Source of the DNA: an uncultured Bacteroidales bacterium
Lineage (GTDB): Bacteria; Bacteroidota; Bacteroidia; Bacteroidales; UBA932
Reading direction: 5' to 3'
Assembly: GCA_946999645.1 (NCBI GenBank)
Contig: CAMQDS010000002.1
Span: 155,260 to 219,259 of the forward strand
Length of the DNA: 64,000 nucleotides
A program made the position numbers and the translations under genes. This document shows positions 52,063 to 61,659 of this stretch, one piece after another (the first letter of the stretch is position 1; every line of letters begins with the position of its first letter). A model generated the notes under the pieces. That model was not told the origin of the DNA. It ran no database searches and saw only the letters and a program-made list of their open reading frames with translations.

Positions 52063-53505
52063 ATGAAAAATGGGATATTAACAGTTTTGGTTTCTGTTGT
52101 TTTAGCTTGCCTTACTGCTTTTGGAGTAGTAAGAGCCTGTGATAATACAGGTGGAGGTATTATGTCTAAAGAAACTTCCGGTAATAAACTTTACAAAACT
52201 GTCAACTTGACTGATACAGATTTCCCGGATCTAACGTATGCTGCAGAATCTGCTGTGGATGCTGTTGTTTACGTTGAGGTCACAGTCAAATCTATGCAAC
52301 AATATCAAATAGATCCGCTTTTGAAATACTTTTTCGGTTTCGGAGACAGTCAGCCTACAGAAAGGATACAACATGGAAGCGGTTCTGGTGTTATTATAAG
52401 TTCAGATGGCTATATAGTTACAAATAATCACGTTATCGCCAATGCTACAAAGGTCGAAATAACTTTGAATAATAATAAAAAATATGAAGCAAAGATAATT
52501 GGAACCGATCCTGCCACAGATGTCGCTTTACTTAAAATTGAGGCTTCTGGATTGCCGTATCTTGAATTTGGCAACTCGGATAATCTAAGGCTTGGCGAAT
52601 GGGTGCTTGCTATAGGTAGCCCCCTCGGAGAACAACTCAAAGGCACAATTACGGCTGGAATAGTAAGTGCAAAGGGAAGATCTATGCCTGAAAGGGGAGA
52701 ATTTAAAATAGAATCATTTATCCAGACAGATGCGGCTGTTAATCCCGGAAACTCTGGAGGCGCCCTGGTTAATAAGAAAGGAGAACTTGTAGGCATAAAT
52801 ACAGCAATAGTTTCTCAGACAGGAGCCTATTCTGGATATTCCTTCGCTGTCCCTGTCAACATTGTCAAAAAAATAGTTGATGACTTAATAGATTTTGGAT
52901 CTGTAAGAAGAGCAAAACTTGGTGTTACAATGGCAACTATGACAGATGAAATTGCAGATAAAATGAAACTTTCTTTTGAAAAAGGCGTATATATAGACGA
53001 GGTTTTGAAAGGAAGTGCTGCTGATAAGGCTGGAATTAAGGCAAAAGATATTATAACAGCCATTGACTCAACAGAAATCAGTACTGCTGCATCATTACAA
53101 GAAAAGGTTAATAGTTTCCACCCAGGAGATGTTGCAACCTTTACCTTATATAGGGATGGAAAGGAAAAGAAAGTCAAGGTTACATTCCAAGGAGATGCGT
53201 TGGCTACAGGTACAGTTGATGTTGACGGGACAATAGCTTTCTATGGTGCTAAGATAAGGACTGCTTCCAAAGAGACGTTATCTAAATATGGCATTAAGAA
53301 GGGCGTTGAGGTAGTCGCTATAGGTCTTGGAAAAATGCAGGATGCTGGTGCTACAGAAGGTTTTATAATACAATATATTAACGATGAACCTGTAAGCAAG
53401 GCCGAAGATGTCATAGCACTTGCGAAGAAGAGCAGAAGGGGAGTGTATGTGTCAGGTTTAGATGCATTGGGAAGAACCTCATACTTTGCTTTCGGCAAGG
53501 AGTAG
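52063..53505 (+). CDS. degP: Do-family (HtrA/DegP) periplasmic serine protease
   Basis: 480 residues with an N-terminal hydrophobic segment (ILTVLVSVVLACLTAFGVV) and a Cys at 26, so it may be membrane- or lipid-anchored. The catalytic triad is H123 (VTNNHVIAN), D153 (ATDVALLKI) and S231 (NPGNSGGAL). Two PDZ domains follow, at about 280-380 and 385-475 (ADKAGIKAKDIITAIDST; the second has GFIIQYINDEPV). It degrades or chaperones misfolded envelope proteins. It ends before a strong terminator, so it is probably a single-gene unit. The symbol is given by family; degQ is equally possible. Confidence 0.93.
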   Translation: MKNGILTVLVSVVLACLTAFGVVRACDNTGGGIMSKETSGNKLYKTVNLTDTDFPDLTYAAESAVDAVVYVEVTVKSMQQYQIDPLLKYFFGFGDSQPTERIQHGSGSGVIISSDGYIVTNNHVIANATKVEITLNNNKKYEAKIIGTDPATDVALLKIEASGLPYLEFGNSDNLRLGEWVLAIGSPLGEQLKGTITAGIVSAKGRSMPERGEFKIESFIQTDAAVNPGNSGGALVNKKGELVGINTAIVSQTGAYSGYSFAVPVNIVKKIVDDLIDFGSVRRAKLGVTMATMTDEIADKMKLSFEKGVYIDEVLKGSAADKAGIKAKDIITAIDSTEISTAASLQEKVNSFHPGDVATFTLYRDGKEKKVKVTFQGDALATGTVDVDGTIAFYGAKIRTASKETLSKYGIKKGVEVVAIGLGKMQDAGATEGFIIQYINDEPVSKAEDVIALAKKSRRGVYVSGLDALGRTSYFAFGKE

Positions 53506-53530
53506 CGATTACTCAGATAGAGTAATATAT

Positions 53531-53571
53531 TCCCATCGGGGAAGGTCTATATCCTGTCCGATGGGATTTTT
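53531..53571 (+). terminator. Intrinsic terminator after degP
   Basis: TCCCATCGG (53531-53539) pairs with CCGATGGGA (53558-53566), a perfect 9-bp stem with an 18-base loop, followed by TTTTTG. It separates degP from rpoD. Confidence 0.8.
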
Positions 53572-53594
53572 GTGTAGAAAATTATAAATAATAT

Positions 53595-54455
53595 ATGAGA
53601 CAACTTAAAATTACAAAGTCGATTACCAATCGTGAAAGTGCTTCTTTAGACAAGTATCTACAAGAGATTGGTCGTGAGGAGTTGGTTACTCCAGAAGAAG
53701 AAGTGGAATTGGCACAACGAATTAGAAATGGAGATCAGGTCGCTTTAGAGAAACTTACAAGAGCTAATCTTAGGTTTGTCGTTTCTGTTGCAAAACAATA
53801 TCAAAATCAAGGCTTAAGTCTGCCAGATCTTATAAATGAGGGAAATTTAGGACTTATTAAGGCTGCTGAAAAGTTTGATGAAACAAGAGGCTTTAAATTT
53901 ATTTCTTATGCTGTATGGTGGATTCGTCAATCTATATTGCAAGCACTTGCAGAGCAATCAAGAATTGTAAGACTGCCTTTAAACCAGGTTGGTTCATTAA
54001 ATAAAATAAATAAAGCTTTATCAAAATTCGAGCAAGAAAATGAAAGACAACCTTCGAGCGAGGAATTGTCAGAAATGATAGATGTGCCTAAAGACAAGAT
54101 TTCCGATACGCTAAGAGTATCAGGAAGGCATGTGTCCGTGGATGCTCCTTTTGTTGAGGGTGAAGATAACAGCCTTTTGGATGTCCTGCCAAATGATGAT
54201 TCTCCGAGTGCTGATAGAGGGCTTGTAAATGAATCTTTATCTACGGAAATTGAGCGTGCCTTATCTACATTGTCTGGTCGTGAAAGAGAAATAATAAAGT
54301 CATTTTTTGGTATAGGATGTCAGGAAATGACTCTTGAAGAAATAGGTGAGAGGTTCGGGCTTACAAGGGAGAGAGTTCGTCAGATAAAGGAAAAGGCAAT
54401 AAGGAGATTGAAAAGTCCGTCAAGAAGTAGATTATTAAAAGGATATTTAGGATAA
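53595..54455 (+). CDS. rpoD: Primary RNA polymerase sigma factor of the Bacteroidota type
   Basis: 286 residues, lacking the long region 1.1 and non-conserved region of proteobacterial sigma70. It has region 1.2 ([20 protein letters not shown]), region 2 ([50 protein letters not shown]), regions 3 and 4, and the region 4.2 helix-turn-helix [20 protein letters not shown]. This short type is the primary sigma factor of Bacteroidota and reads the -33 TTG/-7 TAnnTTTG promoters that recur in this window. The ATG is well placed. Its stop codon overlaps the argS start by 1 base (TAATG), so the two are coupled. Confidence 0.95.
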   Translation: MRQLKITKSITNRESASLDKYLQEIGREELVTPEEEVELAQRIRNGDQVALEKLTRANLRFVVSVAKQYQNQGLSLPDLINEGNLGLIKAAEKFDETRGFKFISYAVWWIRQSILQALAEQSRIVRLPLNQVGSLNKINKALSKFEQENERQPSSEELSEMIDVPKDKISDTLRVSGRHVSVDAPFVEGEDNSLLDVLPNDDSPSADRGLVNESLSTEIERALSTLSGREREIIKSFFGIGCQEMTLEEIGERFGLTRERVRQIKEKAIRRLKSPSRSRLLKGYLG

Positions 54456-56245
54456 TGAAACCAGAAATATACATACAAAATAAGGCTTCAGAAGCCATAA
54501 AGGCTATTTATAATGTTGAAGTAAAACCCGATGAACTTCAGGTACAAGTGACAAGAAAAGAATTTGAAGGAGATTATACCCTTGTTACTTTTCCGCTTGC
54601 CAAAATATCTCACTCATCACCGGAAAATACATCCAATACGATTGGGGAATGGTTAAAGACCAATGTTCCGGAAATTGCAGATTATAACTCTGTAAAGGGC
54701 TTTCTGAATATCCTTTTCTCTGATGTATATTGGAATGGTCTTTTTAAGGAAATTTCAGGAGATGAAAATTTTGGTGTATTCCCATCTAATGGGAAAAATA
54801 TAATGGTAGAGTTTTCTTCTCCAAATACCAATAAACCTCTGCATCTTGGACATATAAGAAATAATTTACTTGGAGATTCCGTATCTAAATTACTTAAAGC
54901 AGTTGGTAACAATGTAATACGTGCTACTCTTGTCAATGATAGGGGTATACATATCTGTAAGTCAATGCTTGCCTGGAAACTATTGTTCAATGGGGCAACT
55001 CCTCAAAGTACGGGTAAAAAAGGAGATCACTTAGTAGGGGACTGCTATGTTGCTTTCAGTAATTTGCTTAAAAAGCAGGTTAAAGAATTGACAGATGCTG
55101 GAATGTCTGAAGAACAGGCAGAAAAAGAAGCACCATGTATGAAAGAAGCTCATGATATGCTTGTTAAATGGGAAACAGGAGACAAGGAAGTACGAGAACT
55201 TTGGAAAATGATGAATTCATGGGTGTTCGAAGGCTTTGATGCTACATATTCTACTTTAGGTATTAAGTTCGATAAGGTAGATTATGAATCCAATAACTAT
55301 TTGCTTGGTAAAGAACTTGTTGCAAAGGGATTGGAAATGGGGGTATTCCAAAAAGATAAAGATGGTTCCGTTTGGTGTGATTTGACTGAAGACGGTTTGG
55401 ACAGAAAACTTGTATTAAGAAGTGATGGAACATCGGTATATATTACTCAGGATCTTGGAACTGCGGAGAAGAGGTTTGCTGAATACAAACTCGATTCTCA
55501 TATATATGTAGTTGGAAATGAACAGGATTATCATTTTCAGGTACTTAAACTTATATTAAAGAAACTTGGATTTGCCTGGGCAGATAATATTTTCCATTTG
55601 TCTTATGGTATGGTAGAATTACCAGAGGGCAAGATGAAATCAAGAGAAGGTACTGTAGTAGATGCTGATGACCTAATGCAGAAGATGTTTGAGGAGGCAA
55701 AAAATACATCTATTGAGTCTGGAAAACTTGAAGATATGAGCAGTGAAGAGCAGGAAAAACTTTTCCGTATTATAGGATTAGGGGCATTGAAATATTTTAT
55801 AATAAAAGTCGATCCAAAGAAGACGATGTTATTTAATCCTAAAGAATCTATAGACTTCAATGGAAACACCGGTCCTTTTATACAATATACTCATGCAAGA
55901 ATAAAATCCATACTTAGAAAGGCTAAAGAACAGGGGATTGACTACTCTGCAAATGAGATACGTTCATCCATAAAACCTTCTGACACAGAAATAAGGCTTG
56001 TAAAACTACTAAATCTTTACCCTTCCAAACTTGAAGAAGCTGCGTCTGCACTTGCTCCTTCAGTAGTTGCCAATTATTCTTACGACCTTGCAAAGGATTT
56101 TAACAGGTATTACCATGATACACAGATATTAAAAGAAGAAGACATCGAGTTGAGAAAATACCGTCTGTGTTTGATTGATACACTTGCAAAAGTTTTGGTA
56201 AAGGCTATGGGAATTTTAGGAATAGAACTTCCTGATAGAATGTAA
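54455..56245 (+). CDS. argS: Arginyl-tRNA synthetase
   Basis: 596 residues, class I. The HIGH motif is HLGH (130-133) in SSPNTNKPLHLGHIRNN. The KMSKS motif is degenerate, GKMKSREG, as is common in ArgRS. The N-terminal additional domain 1 is present (residues 1-110), the catalytic GNEQDYHFQVLKL and YGMVELPEGKMKSREGTVV are seen, and a C-terminal DALR anticodon domain ends at FLGIELPDRM-like GILGIELPDRM. It charges tRNA-Arg, one gene of which is in this window. It begins inside the rpoD stop codon. Confidence 0.97.
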   Translation: MKPEIYIQNKASEAIKAIYNVEVKPDELQVQVTRKEFEGDYTLVTFPLAKISHSSPENTSNTIGEWLKTNVPEIADYNSVKGFLNILFSDVYWNGLFKEISGDENFGVFPSNGKNIMVEFSSPNTNKPLHLGHIRNNLLGDSVSKLLKAVGNNVIRATLVNDRGIHICKSMLAWKLLFNGATPQSTGKKGDHLVGDCYVAFSNLLKKQVKELTDAGMSEEQAEKEAPCMKEAHDMLVKWETGDKEVRELWKMMNSWVFEGFDATYSTLGIKFDKVDYESNNYLLGKELVAKGLEMGVFQKDKDGSVWCDLTEDGLDRKLVLRSDGTSVYITQDLGTAEKRFAEYKLDSHIYVVGNEQDYHFQVLKLILKKLGFAWADNIFHLSYGMVELPEGKMKSREGTVVDADDLMQKMFEEAKNTSIESGKLEDMSSEEQEKLFRIIGLGALKYFIIKVDPKKTMLFNPKESIDFNGNTGPFIQYTHARIKSILRKAKEQGIDYSANEIRSSIKPSDTEIRLVKLLNLYPSKLEEAASALAPSVVANYSYDLAKDFNRYYHDTQILKEEDIELRKYRLCLIDTLAKVLVKAMGILGIELPDRM

Positions 56246-56363
56246 AATCGTTTTATGCAGTTTTTTTCTTAAATTTTATTGAAATATGTTGTTGCTATTA
56301 AGAAAAATATCCTAATATTGCAGCAAAAATATAGAAGTATCAAAAACAATAATTTTTGCCGAG

Positions 56364-56729
56364 ATGTTATCATCTAATAAAAAGAGAACAGTCGTTAGTT
56401 ATGAGAATATGTCTCCCGCACTTTCAGCTGCATTTGCAGAAAAATATCCGAGAGGCTTTAATGATTATTTCCCTGATCTTGTAAAATATGACAAGCCTGA
56501 TGGGACAAGTTTTTATGCTGTTACAGTAGAAACAGAGGATGCTATTTCTCTTGTACGTATTAAAGTAAAAACGGACGATATTGAGGATATTGAAAGGTGG
56601 TTAGAGGGAGAAGATGAAGCTTCCGATAGTGCTTCCACCTCAGGAGCGGGAGATGATAATACGGATGAGTTGCCTGACGATAATATAGGTCAATATTCAA
56701 CAAATGAAGATGAAGGTGCAGATGCATAA
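56364..56729 (+). CDS. Conserved small acidic protein of unknown function
   Basis: 121 residues. The N-terminal about 80 residues form a compact domain with MLSSNKKRTVVSYENMSPAL, FAEKYPRGFNDYFPDLVKYD and YAVTVETEDAISLVRIKVK, which I recognise as a conserved Bacteroidota hypothetical protein, and the last about 40 are strongly acidic and low-complexity (EGEDEASDSASTSGAGDD). No known motif, signal peptide or membrane segment. It sits between argS and a terminator, 118 nt after the argS stop. Function is not predictable from sequence. Confidence 0.75.
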   Translation: MLSSNKKRTVVSYENMSPALSAAFAEKYPRGFNDYFPDLVKYDKPDGTSFYAVTVETEDAISLVRIKVKTDDIEDIERWLEGEDEASDSASTSGAGDDNTDELPDDNIGQYSTNEDEGADA

Positions 56730-56752
56730 AATTGCCTGTATCTATTAAATTA

Positions 56753-56786
56753 AAATCCGCCGGTAATTTATTTTGCCGGCGGATTT
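56753..56786 (+). terminator. Intrinsic terminator between the small acidic protein gene and the ClC gene
   Basis: AAATCCGCCGG (56753-56763) and CCGGCGGATTT (56776-56786) pair over 11 bp with a 12-base loop. GC-rich arms stand out in this AT-rich region. A short ATTTATT run follows. The next gene's -7 element begins 2 nt beyond the hairpin. Confidence 0.78.
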
Positions 56787-56788
56787 AT

Positions 56789-56796
56789 TATATTTG
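56789..56796 (+). promoter_or_regulatory. -7 element immediately before the ClC gene
   Basis: A perfect TATATTTG with only 4 nt to the ATG at 56801, so the start point would fall at or just inside the start codon. No -33 TTG at the right distance. Confidence 0.55.
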
Positions 56797-56800
56797 CACT

Positions 56801-58576
56801 ATGACGGAATTGTTTAAAAAAGTTAAAAATCTTATCAGTAAAATACCAGAGAAGAATTTACTGCTTATTCTTTCTCTAATAATAGGTGTAGCAAGCGGAC
56901 TTGCAGCCGTCATACTTACAGTCATAGTAAGAAACATTCATCACTTTCTGGTATCCTGGTTTAATAATTCAACTGACAATTTTTTGTTACTTATTTATCC
57001 AGGGACAGGAATGTTATTATCCTTATTGTTACTCAAATATGTAATTAAGGATAAGATAGGACATGGTGTAACAAAGGTATTGGTGGCTGTATCAAAGAAT
57101 GAGTCTAAAATTAAGGCTCACAATATGTGGTCTTCCATTTTGACAAGTTCACTTACCATTGGATTTGGTGGCTCTGTTGGAGCAGAGGCCCCTATTGTAT
57201 ATACAGGCGCAGCAATAGGCTCTAACATTGCCAGGTATATGGGGATGTCATATAGAAACATGACAATACTTCTTGGTTGTGGTGCCGCTGGAGCCATAGC
57301 AGGTATATTTAAAGCCCCACTTGCTGGAGTATTGTTTACACTTGAGATACTTTTGTTTAATATCTCAATGACATCAATGATGCCGCTATTGCTCTCAACT
57401 GTTTCTGCTACTGTGGTATCTTATATATTTATTGGAGATTCTCTACCGTTCCAATGTACAATATCTCCATTTAATTTGAATAACATACCATTCTACTTAT
57501 TGCTTGGTATTTTTTGCGGAACTTGTTCCTTATATTTTATTAGAACGACATTATGGCTTGAAGATTTTATTGGACATTTGAAAAATCCTTATGTCAAGTG
57601 GGCTATATGTGCTGTCGGTTTAGGACTTCTTATTTTCCTATTTCCTCCCCTCTATGGTGAAGGGTACAATTATCTTTTCCCATTGTTAAATGGGGGTGAT
57701 ATAGACTATACAGGGAAGACTATTTTATCATTTATGTTAAATAAGCCATGGGGGATACCGATATTTTTCAGTTTGATATTATTGTTAAAGGTGTTTTCAA
57801 TGACATTTACTAATGCCGGAGGAGGAGTAGGAGGAACTTTTGGTCCAACACTTTTTGTAGGGGCAGTAGCTGGTTTTGTTTTGGCACGAATTATTAATCT
57901 CTTATTTGCCGGGACTTCTTTCACAGTCCCTGAACAAAACTTTGTACTTGTAGGCATGGCAGGGCTGATGGCTGGTGTAATGCAGGCACCGATGACAGCA
58001 ATTTTCCTTATTGCAGAGATTACAGGCGGATATGAATTACTGGTGCCTCTTATTATGACCTCTACTATCTCATTCGGTACAATAAGATTGGTTGAAAAAT
58101 ATTCAATATATACAAAACGTATAGCACATACAGGAGAATTACTTACACATAATAGTGACAAGTCCGTACTGACTTTACTAAAAACATCTGATCTTATTGA
58201 GACCAATTTCAGTACTGTTTCCATAGATGCTACATTAGGCGAATTTGTGAATATAATTTCAAATTCAGTCAGAAATATTTTTCCTGTCGTAGATTCCTCA
58301 TATCATTTTCAAGGCTATGTCTTTCTTGAAGATGTCCGTAAGGATATGTTTCTTACTGAATTATATAACACACAGCACGTTTATAACTATATGAGGTCGG
58401 CACCTGAATATGTTTATGAAAATGAGAAGATGGATAGTGTTATGCATAAGTTTGAGAAAACAGATGCCTGGAATCTGCCAGTTATAAAAGAAGACAGAAC
58501 ATATGTCGGTTTTGTGTCTAAATCTAAAATTTTCTCTGCATATCGAAATGAATTAAAGGAATTATCTCAGGATTGA
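56801..58576 (+). CDS. ClC-family chloride channel or H+/Cl- antiporter with CBS domains
   Basis: 591 residues from the ATG at 56801; a longer ORF start at 56732 would run through the terminator hairpin and was rejected. Ten or more hydrophobic segments follow a short N-terminus. The ClC motif GAEAP is at residues 127-131, with E129 at the gating-glutamate position, and NAGGGVGGTFGPTLFVGAVA gives the second selectivity motif. A C-terminal region of about 130 residues (TNFSTVSIDATLGEFVNI, then RNIFPVVDSSYHF and AWNLPVIKEDRTYVGFVS) is a pair of CBS domains that may sense nucleotides. Family certain; channel versus antiporter is not determinable. Confidence 0.93.
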   Translation: MTELFKKVKNLISKIPEKNLLLILSLIIGVASGLAAVILTVIVRNIHHFLVSWFNNSTDNFLLLIYPGTGMLLSLLLLKYVIKDKIGHGVTKVLVAVSKNESKIKAHNMWSSILTSSLTIGFGGSVGAEAPIVYTGAAIGSNIARYMGMSYRNMTILLGCGAAGAIAGIFKAPLAGVLFTLEILLFNISMTSMMPLLLSTVSATVVSYIFIGDSLPFQCTISPFNLNNIPFYLLLGIFCGTCSLYFIRTTLWLEDFIGHLKNPYVKWAICAVGLGLLIFLFPPLYGEGYNYLFPLLNGGDIDYTGKTILSFMLNKPWGIPIFFSLILLLKVFSMTFTNAGGGVGGTFGPTLFVGAVAGFVLARIINLLFAGTSFTVPEQNFVLVGMAGLMAGVMQAPMTAIFLIAEITGGYELLVPLIMTSTISFGTIRLVEKYSIYTKRIAHTGELLTHNSDKSVLTLLKTSDLIETNFSTVSIDATLGEFVNIISNSVRNIFPVVDSSYHFQGYVFLEDVRKDMFLTELYNTQHVYNYMRSAPEYVYENEKMDSVMHKFEKTDAWNLPVIKEDRTYVGFVSKSKIFSAYRNELKELSQD

Positions 58577-58588
58577 TAATACAAGTCT

Positions 58589-60706
58589 ATGAAAGAAATA
58601 TATTTAAAAAATATAGCATCAGAACTTGATATAAAGGTCTGGCAAGTGGAAAATTGTGTTACTCTCTTTATGGAAGGAAATACAATACCATTCATAAGCA
58701 GATACCGTAAAGAACGTACAGGTGGACTTGATGACGTACAAGTTGCTCAAATAAAGCACTTAACAGATGTTTTTGATGAAATGGAAAAGCGTAAATCTTC
58801 AATAATTTCTACAATTACATCTTTAGGCAAGATGACAGTCGAACTCCAGTCTGCTATAGATAATTGCTTAATTAATAGTGAACTGGAAGATTTATATCTA
58901 CCTTATAAACCCAAAAGAAGAACAAGGGCAACAATCGCTAAAGAGGCAGGGTTAGAGGCTTTTGCAGATAAAATATATAACATCAAATCAGATAACCCAT
59001 ACATAGAAGCAAAAAAATTTATCAATGAAAAAGTACCTACTGTAGATGATGTTATAAACGGTGTATGTGATATTATAGCGGAAAAATTTAGTGAAACTGC
59101 TTCTGTTAGAGGAACTTTGCGTCAGATATTCAGGACGAGGCGTATACAATCAAAGGTGACTTCATCTGCTTCATCTCTTCCTGAGGCTCAGAAATACAAG
59201 GAATATTTTGACTATTCTGAACCGCTTTCAAGAATAGCATCCCACCGACTTTTGGCTATTTTGAGAGGACAAACTGAGGGTTTCCTTATTGTAAAAATTG
59301 ATTCTGATGCACAAAAGTGTGGTAATAAGTTGTACTATGATTTTTGTCAAGAGCATAAGTATCCATCAAAACCTATCGGTGATATAATCAGAAGGGCTAT
59401 CGATGATGCTTATTCAAGACTTTTACTTCCATCAATTACCAATGAAATTATTAAAGAATTTAAAGAAAAGGCTGATATTGAATCCATAAATGTTTTTGGA
59501 GAAAATCTTAAGCAACTTCTTTTAGCCCCTCCAGTTGGTCAAAAAAGGACGATGGCTATAGATCCTGGATTTAGAAACGGGTGTAAAATAGTATGTCTTG
59601 ATGAAAACGGTAAACTTCTTTATAATGAAATTATATATCCTCATCCTCCTGTAAATGAAAAGATTAAGTCTATTGCTGCAGTAGAGCGGATGTTGAAAGA
59701 CTACCAAATTCAAGCGATTGCTATAGGAAATGGTACGGCAAGTCGTGAAACTGAGAGTTTTATACATATGATAAATCTGCCTCTTGGTTGTAAAGTATTT
59801 GTCGTTAGCGAAGACGGGGCATCTATTTATTCTGCTTCTGAAGCAGCAAGACAAGAATTTCCAGATGAAGATGTAACAGTAAGAGGCGCAGTATCAATCG
59901 GAAGAAGACTTATGGACCCTCTTGCAGAACTCGTCAAGATAGATCCGAAATCCCTTGGCGTAGGTCAATACCAATATGACGTAGACCAGAAACTATTAAA
60001 GGAAAAATTGGATAATACAGTTGTAAGTTGTGTGAACGCTGTTGGGGTAAATTTAAATACTTCAAGTACTTATCTATTACAATATGTATCAGGGATTGGT
60101 GCTGCTCTCGCTTCGTCTATAGTTCAGTACAGAACATCCAATGGAGGATTTTCTTCTAAAAAAGAACTACTGAAAGTACCAAGACTCGGCACTAAAGTTT
60201 TTGAACAGTGTGCAGGTTTTTTAAGGATTGCAGGAGCAGTTAATCCTCTCGATAACTCGGCAGTACATCCAGAATGTTATCATATAGTAAAAAAGATGGC
60301 TTCAGACCTTGGTGTGGATACTGGGCAATTAGTCGGTAATAGTGAACTCTGTGCCAAGATAGTTCCTGAAAAATACGTTGAAGGAGATTTTGGTATACCT
60401 ACAATAAATGATATAATCAAAGAATTATCAAAGCCTGGATTAGATCCACGCGAGGAAGCAGTAGAGTTCTCTTTTGCTGAAAATATACATTCCATTGATG
60501 ACTTGTACGAAAATATGGAAATTCCAGGAATAGTAACGAACATTACTGCCTTTGGGGCTTTTGTGGATATAGGTGTCCATATAAACGGACTTATACATGT
60601 TTCTCAGATGAAGGGGCATCATCTCAGGCTTCACCAACACATAACAGTAATGGTGATAGGTATTGATTTACAGAGAAACAGAATTTCATTAAGATTTGTA
60701 AAATAA
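58589..60706 (+). CDS. tex: Tex-family RNA-binding S1 protein
   Basis: 705 residues. Tex features in order: the N-terminal helical region with RKERTGGLDDVQVAQI and LPYKPKRRTRATIAKEAGLE, a YqgF-like domain near residues 315-440 (MAIDPGFRNGCKI, AIGNGTASRETE), helix-hairpin-helix modules (YVSGIGAALASSIVQYRTSN and LLKVPRLGTKVFEQCAGFL), and a C-terminal S1 domain (PGIVTNITAFGAFVDIG, GLIHVSQM). Tex binds nucleic acids and influences transcription; the exact role is uncertain. It lies 12 nt downstream of the ClC gene. Confidence 0.95.
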   Translation: MKEIYLKNIASELDIKVWQVENCVTLFMEGNTIPFISRYRKERTGGLDDVQVAQIKHLTDVFDEMEKRKSSIISTITSLGKMTVELQSAIDNCLINSELEDLYLPYKPKRRTRATIAKEAGLEAFADKIYNIKSDNPYIEAKKFINEKVPTVDDVINGVCDIIAEKFSETASVRGTLRQIFRTRRIQSKVTSSASSLPEAQKYKEYFDYSEPLSRIASHRLLAILRGQTEGFLIVKIDSDAQKCGNKLYYDFCQEHKYPSKPIGDIIRRAIDDAYSRLLLPSITNEIIKEFKEKADIESINVFGENLKQLLLAPPVGQKRTMAIDPGFRNGCKIVCLDENGKLLYNEIIYPHPPVNEKIKSIAAVERMLKDYQIQAIAIGNGTASRETESFIHMINLPLGCKVFVVSEDGASIYSASEAARQEFPDEDVTVRGAVSIGRRLMDPLAELVKIDPKSLGVGQYQYDVDQKLLKEKLDNTVVSCVNAVGVNLNTSSTYLLQYVSGIGAALASSIVQYRTSNGGFSSKKELLKVPRLGTKVFEQCAGFLRIAGAVNPLDNSAVHPECYHIVKKMASDLGVDTGQLVGNSELCAKIVPEKYVEGDFGIPTINDIIKELSKPGLDPREEAVEFSFAENIHSIDDLYENMEIPGIVTNITAFGAFVDIGVHINGLIHVSQMKGHHLRLHQHITVMVIGIDLQRNRISLRFVK

Positions 60707-60743
60707 TTTGTGTAATTTCGCAAATCTTTTGACTTAATACTAT

Positions 60744-61658
60744 ATGGCATTTTCCAAAAAGACTCTTATTATATATATTTTTTCTATCATAGCAATATTG
60801 TTGTGGGGAATGTCTTATATATGGAGTGATAGCCTACTGCGTGCAGGAATTCCTGTAGAATATTTTGTGTTTATAAGGATTCTTACAGCAGGTATTATCC
60901 TACTCATTCTAAACCTTGTTTTCGGAAAGAATATAAGAATAAAAAAGAAAGATATAGGAAGATTTATACTGTTATCGATGTTTGAACCATTCATATACTT
61001 TGTGTGTGAAACTTATGGTATACATCTTACTAAATCTCCTACATACAGTTCTCTTATAATTGCCACTACTCCTATATTTTCAGTTGTAGCAGGAGTTTTG
61101 TTTTTTAAGGAAAAGGTAAATTTTCTTAATATACTTGGTATAATAATTTGTCTTGCAGGTCTTTTTATGGTCACAGTCTGTGCTTCCTCAGTTGGAAAAT
61201 ACTTCTTATGGGGAGTGCTTCTTTTGATTTTAGCTGTGTTGGCAGAGGTTTCACATGCTTCATTTACAAAAGTTTTAGCTTCCTCATATGAGCCTCAAGT
61301 CATAGTTATGTATCAATTCTTATTTGGCTCAATTTTTTTACTGCCTCTTTTTCTTTCAATAGGTATAAAATCTTTTGATGCCAATATTTATCTTTCTTGG
61401 AACGTTATACGTTCTATATTATTTCTTTCTGTGTTTTGTTCAAGTATCGCCTTTTCATTGTGGGCGGCATCTATAAAGCACCTGGGAGTTGCCAAATCAA
61501 GTATTTTTATGGCTATGATTCCTATTGTTACTGCTTTTGCAGGCTTCTTGCTCGGAAAGGAATTATTATCTCCTATCCAATGGGGCGGTATAACAGTTGC
61601 ATGCTTGGGCCTCATTTTTTCTCAAAGTAGTTGCAAATTACCTTTATGTAAGAGGTGA
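60744..61658 (+). CDS. EamA/DMT-superfamily transporter
   Basis: 304 residues with ten hydrophobic segments in two EamA repeats. Segment 1 has LLWGMSYIWSDSLLRAGIPV, the repeat signature ends with TPIFSVVAGVLFFKEKVNFL, and the second repeat closes with IPIVTAFAGFLLGKELLSPI. Such carriers export or import small metabolites; the solute is unknown. It ends convergently 1 nt from the dihydroorotase stop, with no terminator visible between them. Confidence 0.9.
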   Translation: MAFSKKTLIIYIFSIIAILLWGMSYIWSDSLLRAGIPVEYFVFIRILTAGIILLILNLVFGKNIRIKKKDIGRFILLSMFEPFIYFVCETYGIHLTKSPTYSSLIIATTPIFSVVAGVLFFKEKVNFLNILGIIICLAGLFMVTVCASSVGKYFLWGVLLLILAVLAEVSHASFTKVLASSYEPQVIVMYQFLFGSIFLLPLFLSIGIKSFDANIYLSWNVIRSILFLSVFCSSIAFSLWAASIKHLGVAKSSIFMAMIPIVTAFAGFLLGKELLSPIQWGGITVACLGLIFSQSSCKLPLCKR

Positions 61659-61659
61659 T

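Noticed and set aside
52428..53177. Two minus-strand open frames inside degP
   Set aside because: They mirror the HtrA catalytic region, where the plus-strand reading has the complete His, Asp and Ser triad.
56732..56800. Longer start for the ClC protein
   Set aside because: The extra codons run through the GC-rich terminator hairpin and the -7 element.
57706..58224. 172-residue open frame on the minus strand
   Set aside because: It lies entirely antisense to the well-supported ClC gene and its composition reflects the plus-strand codons.
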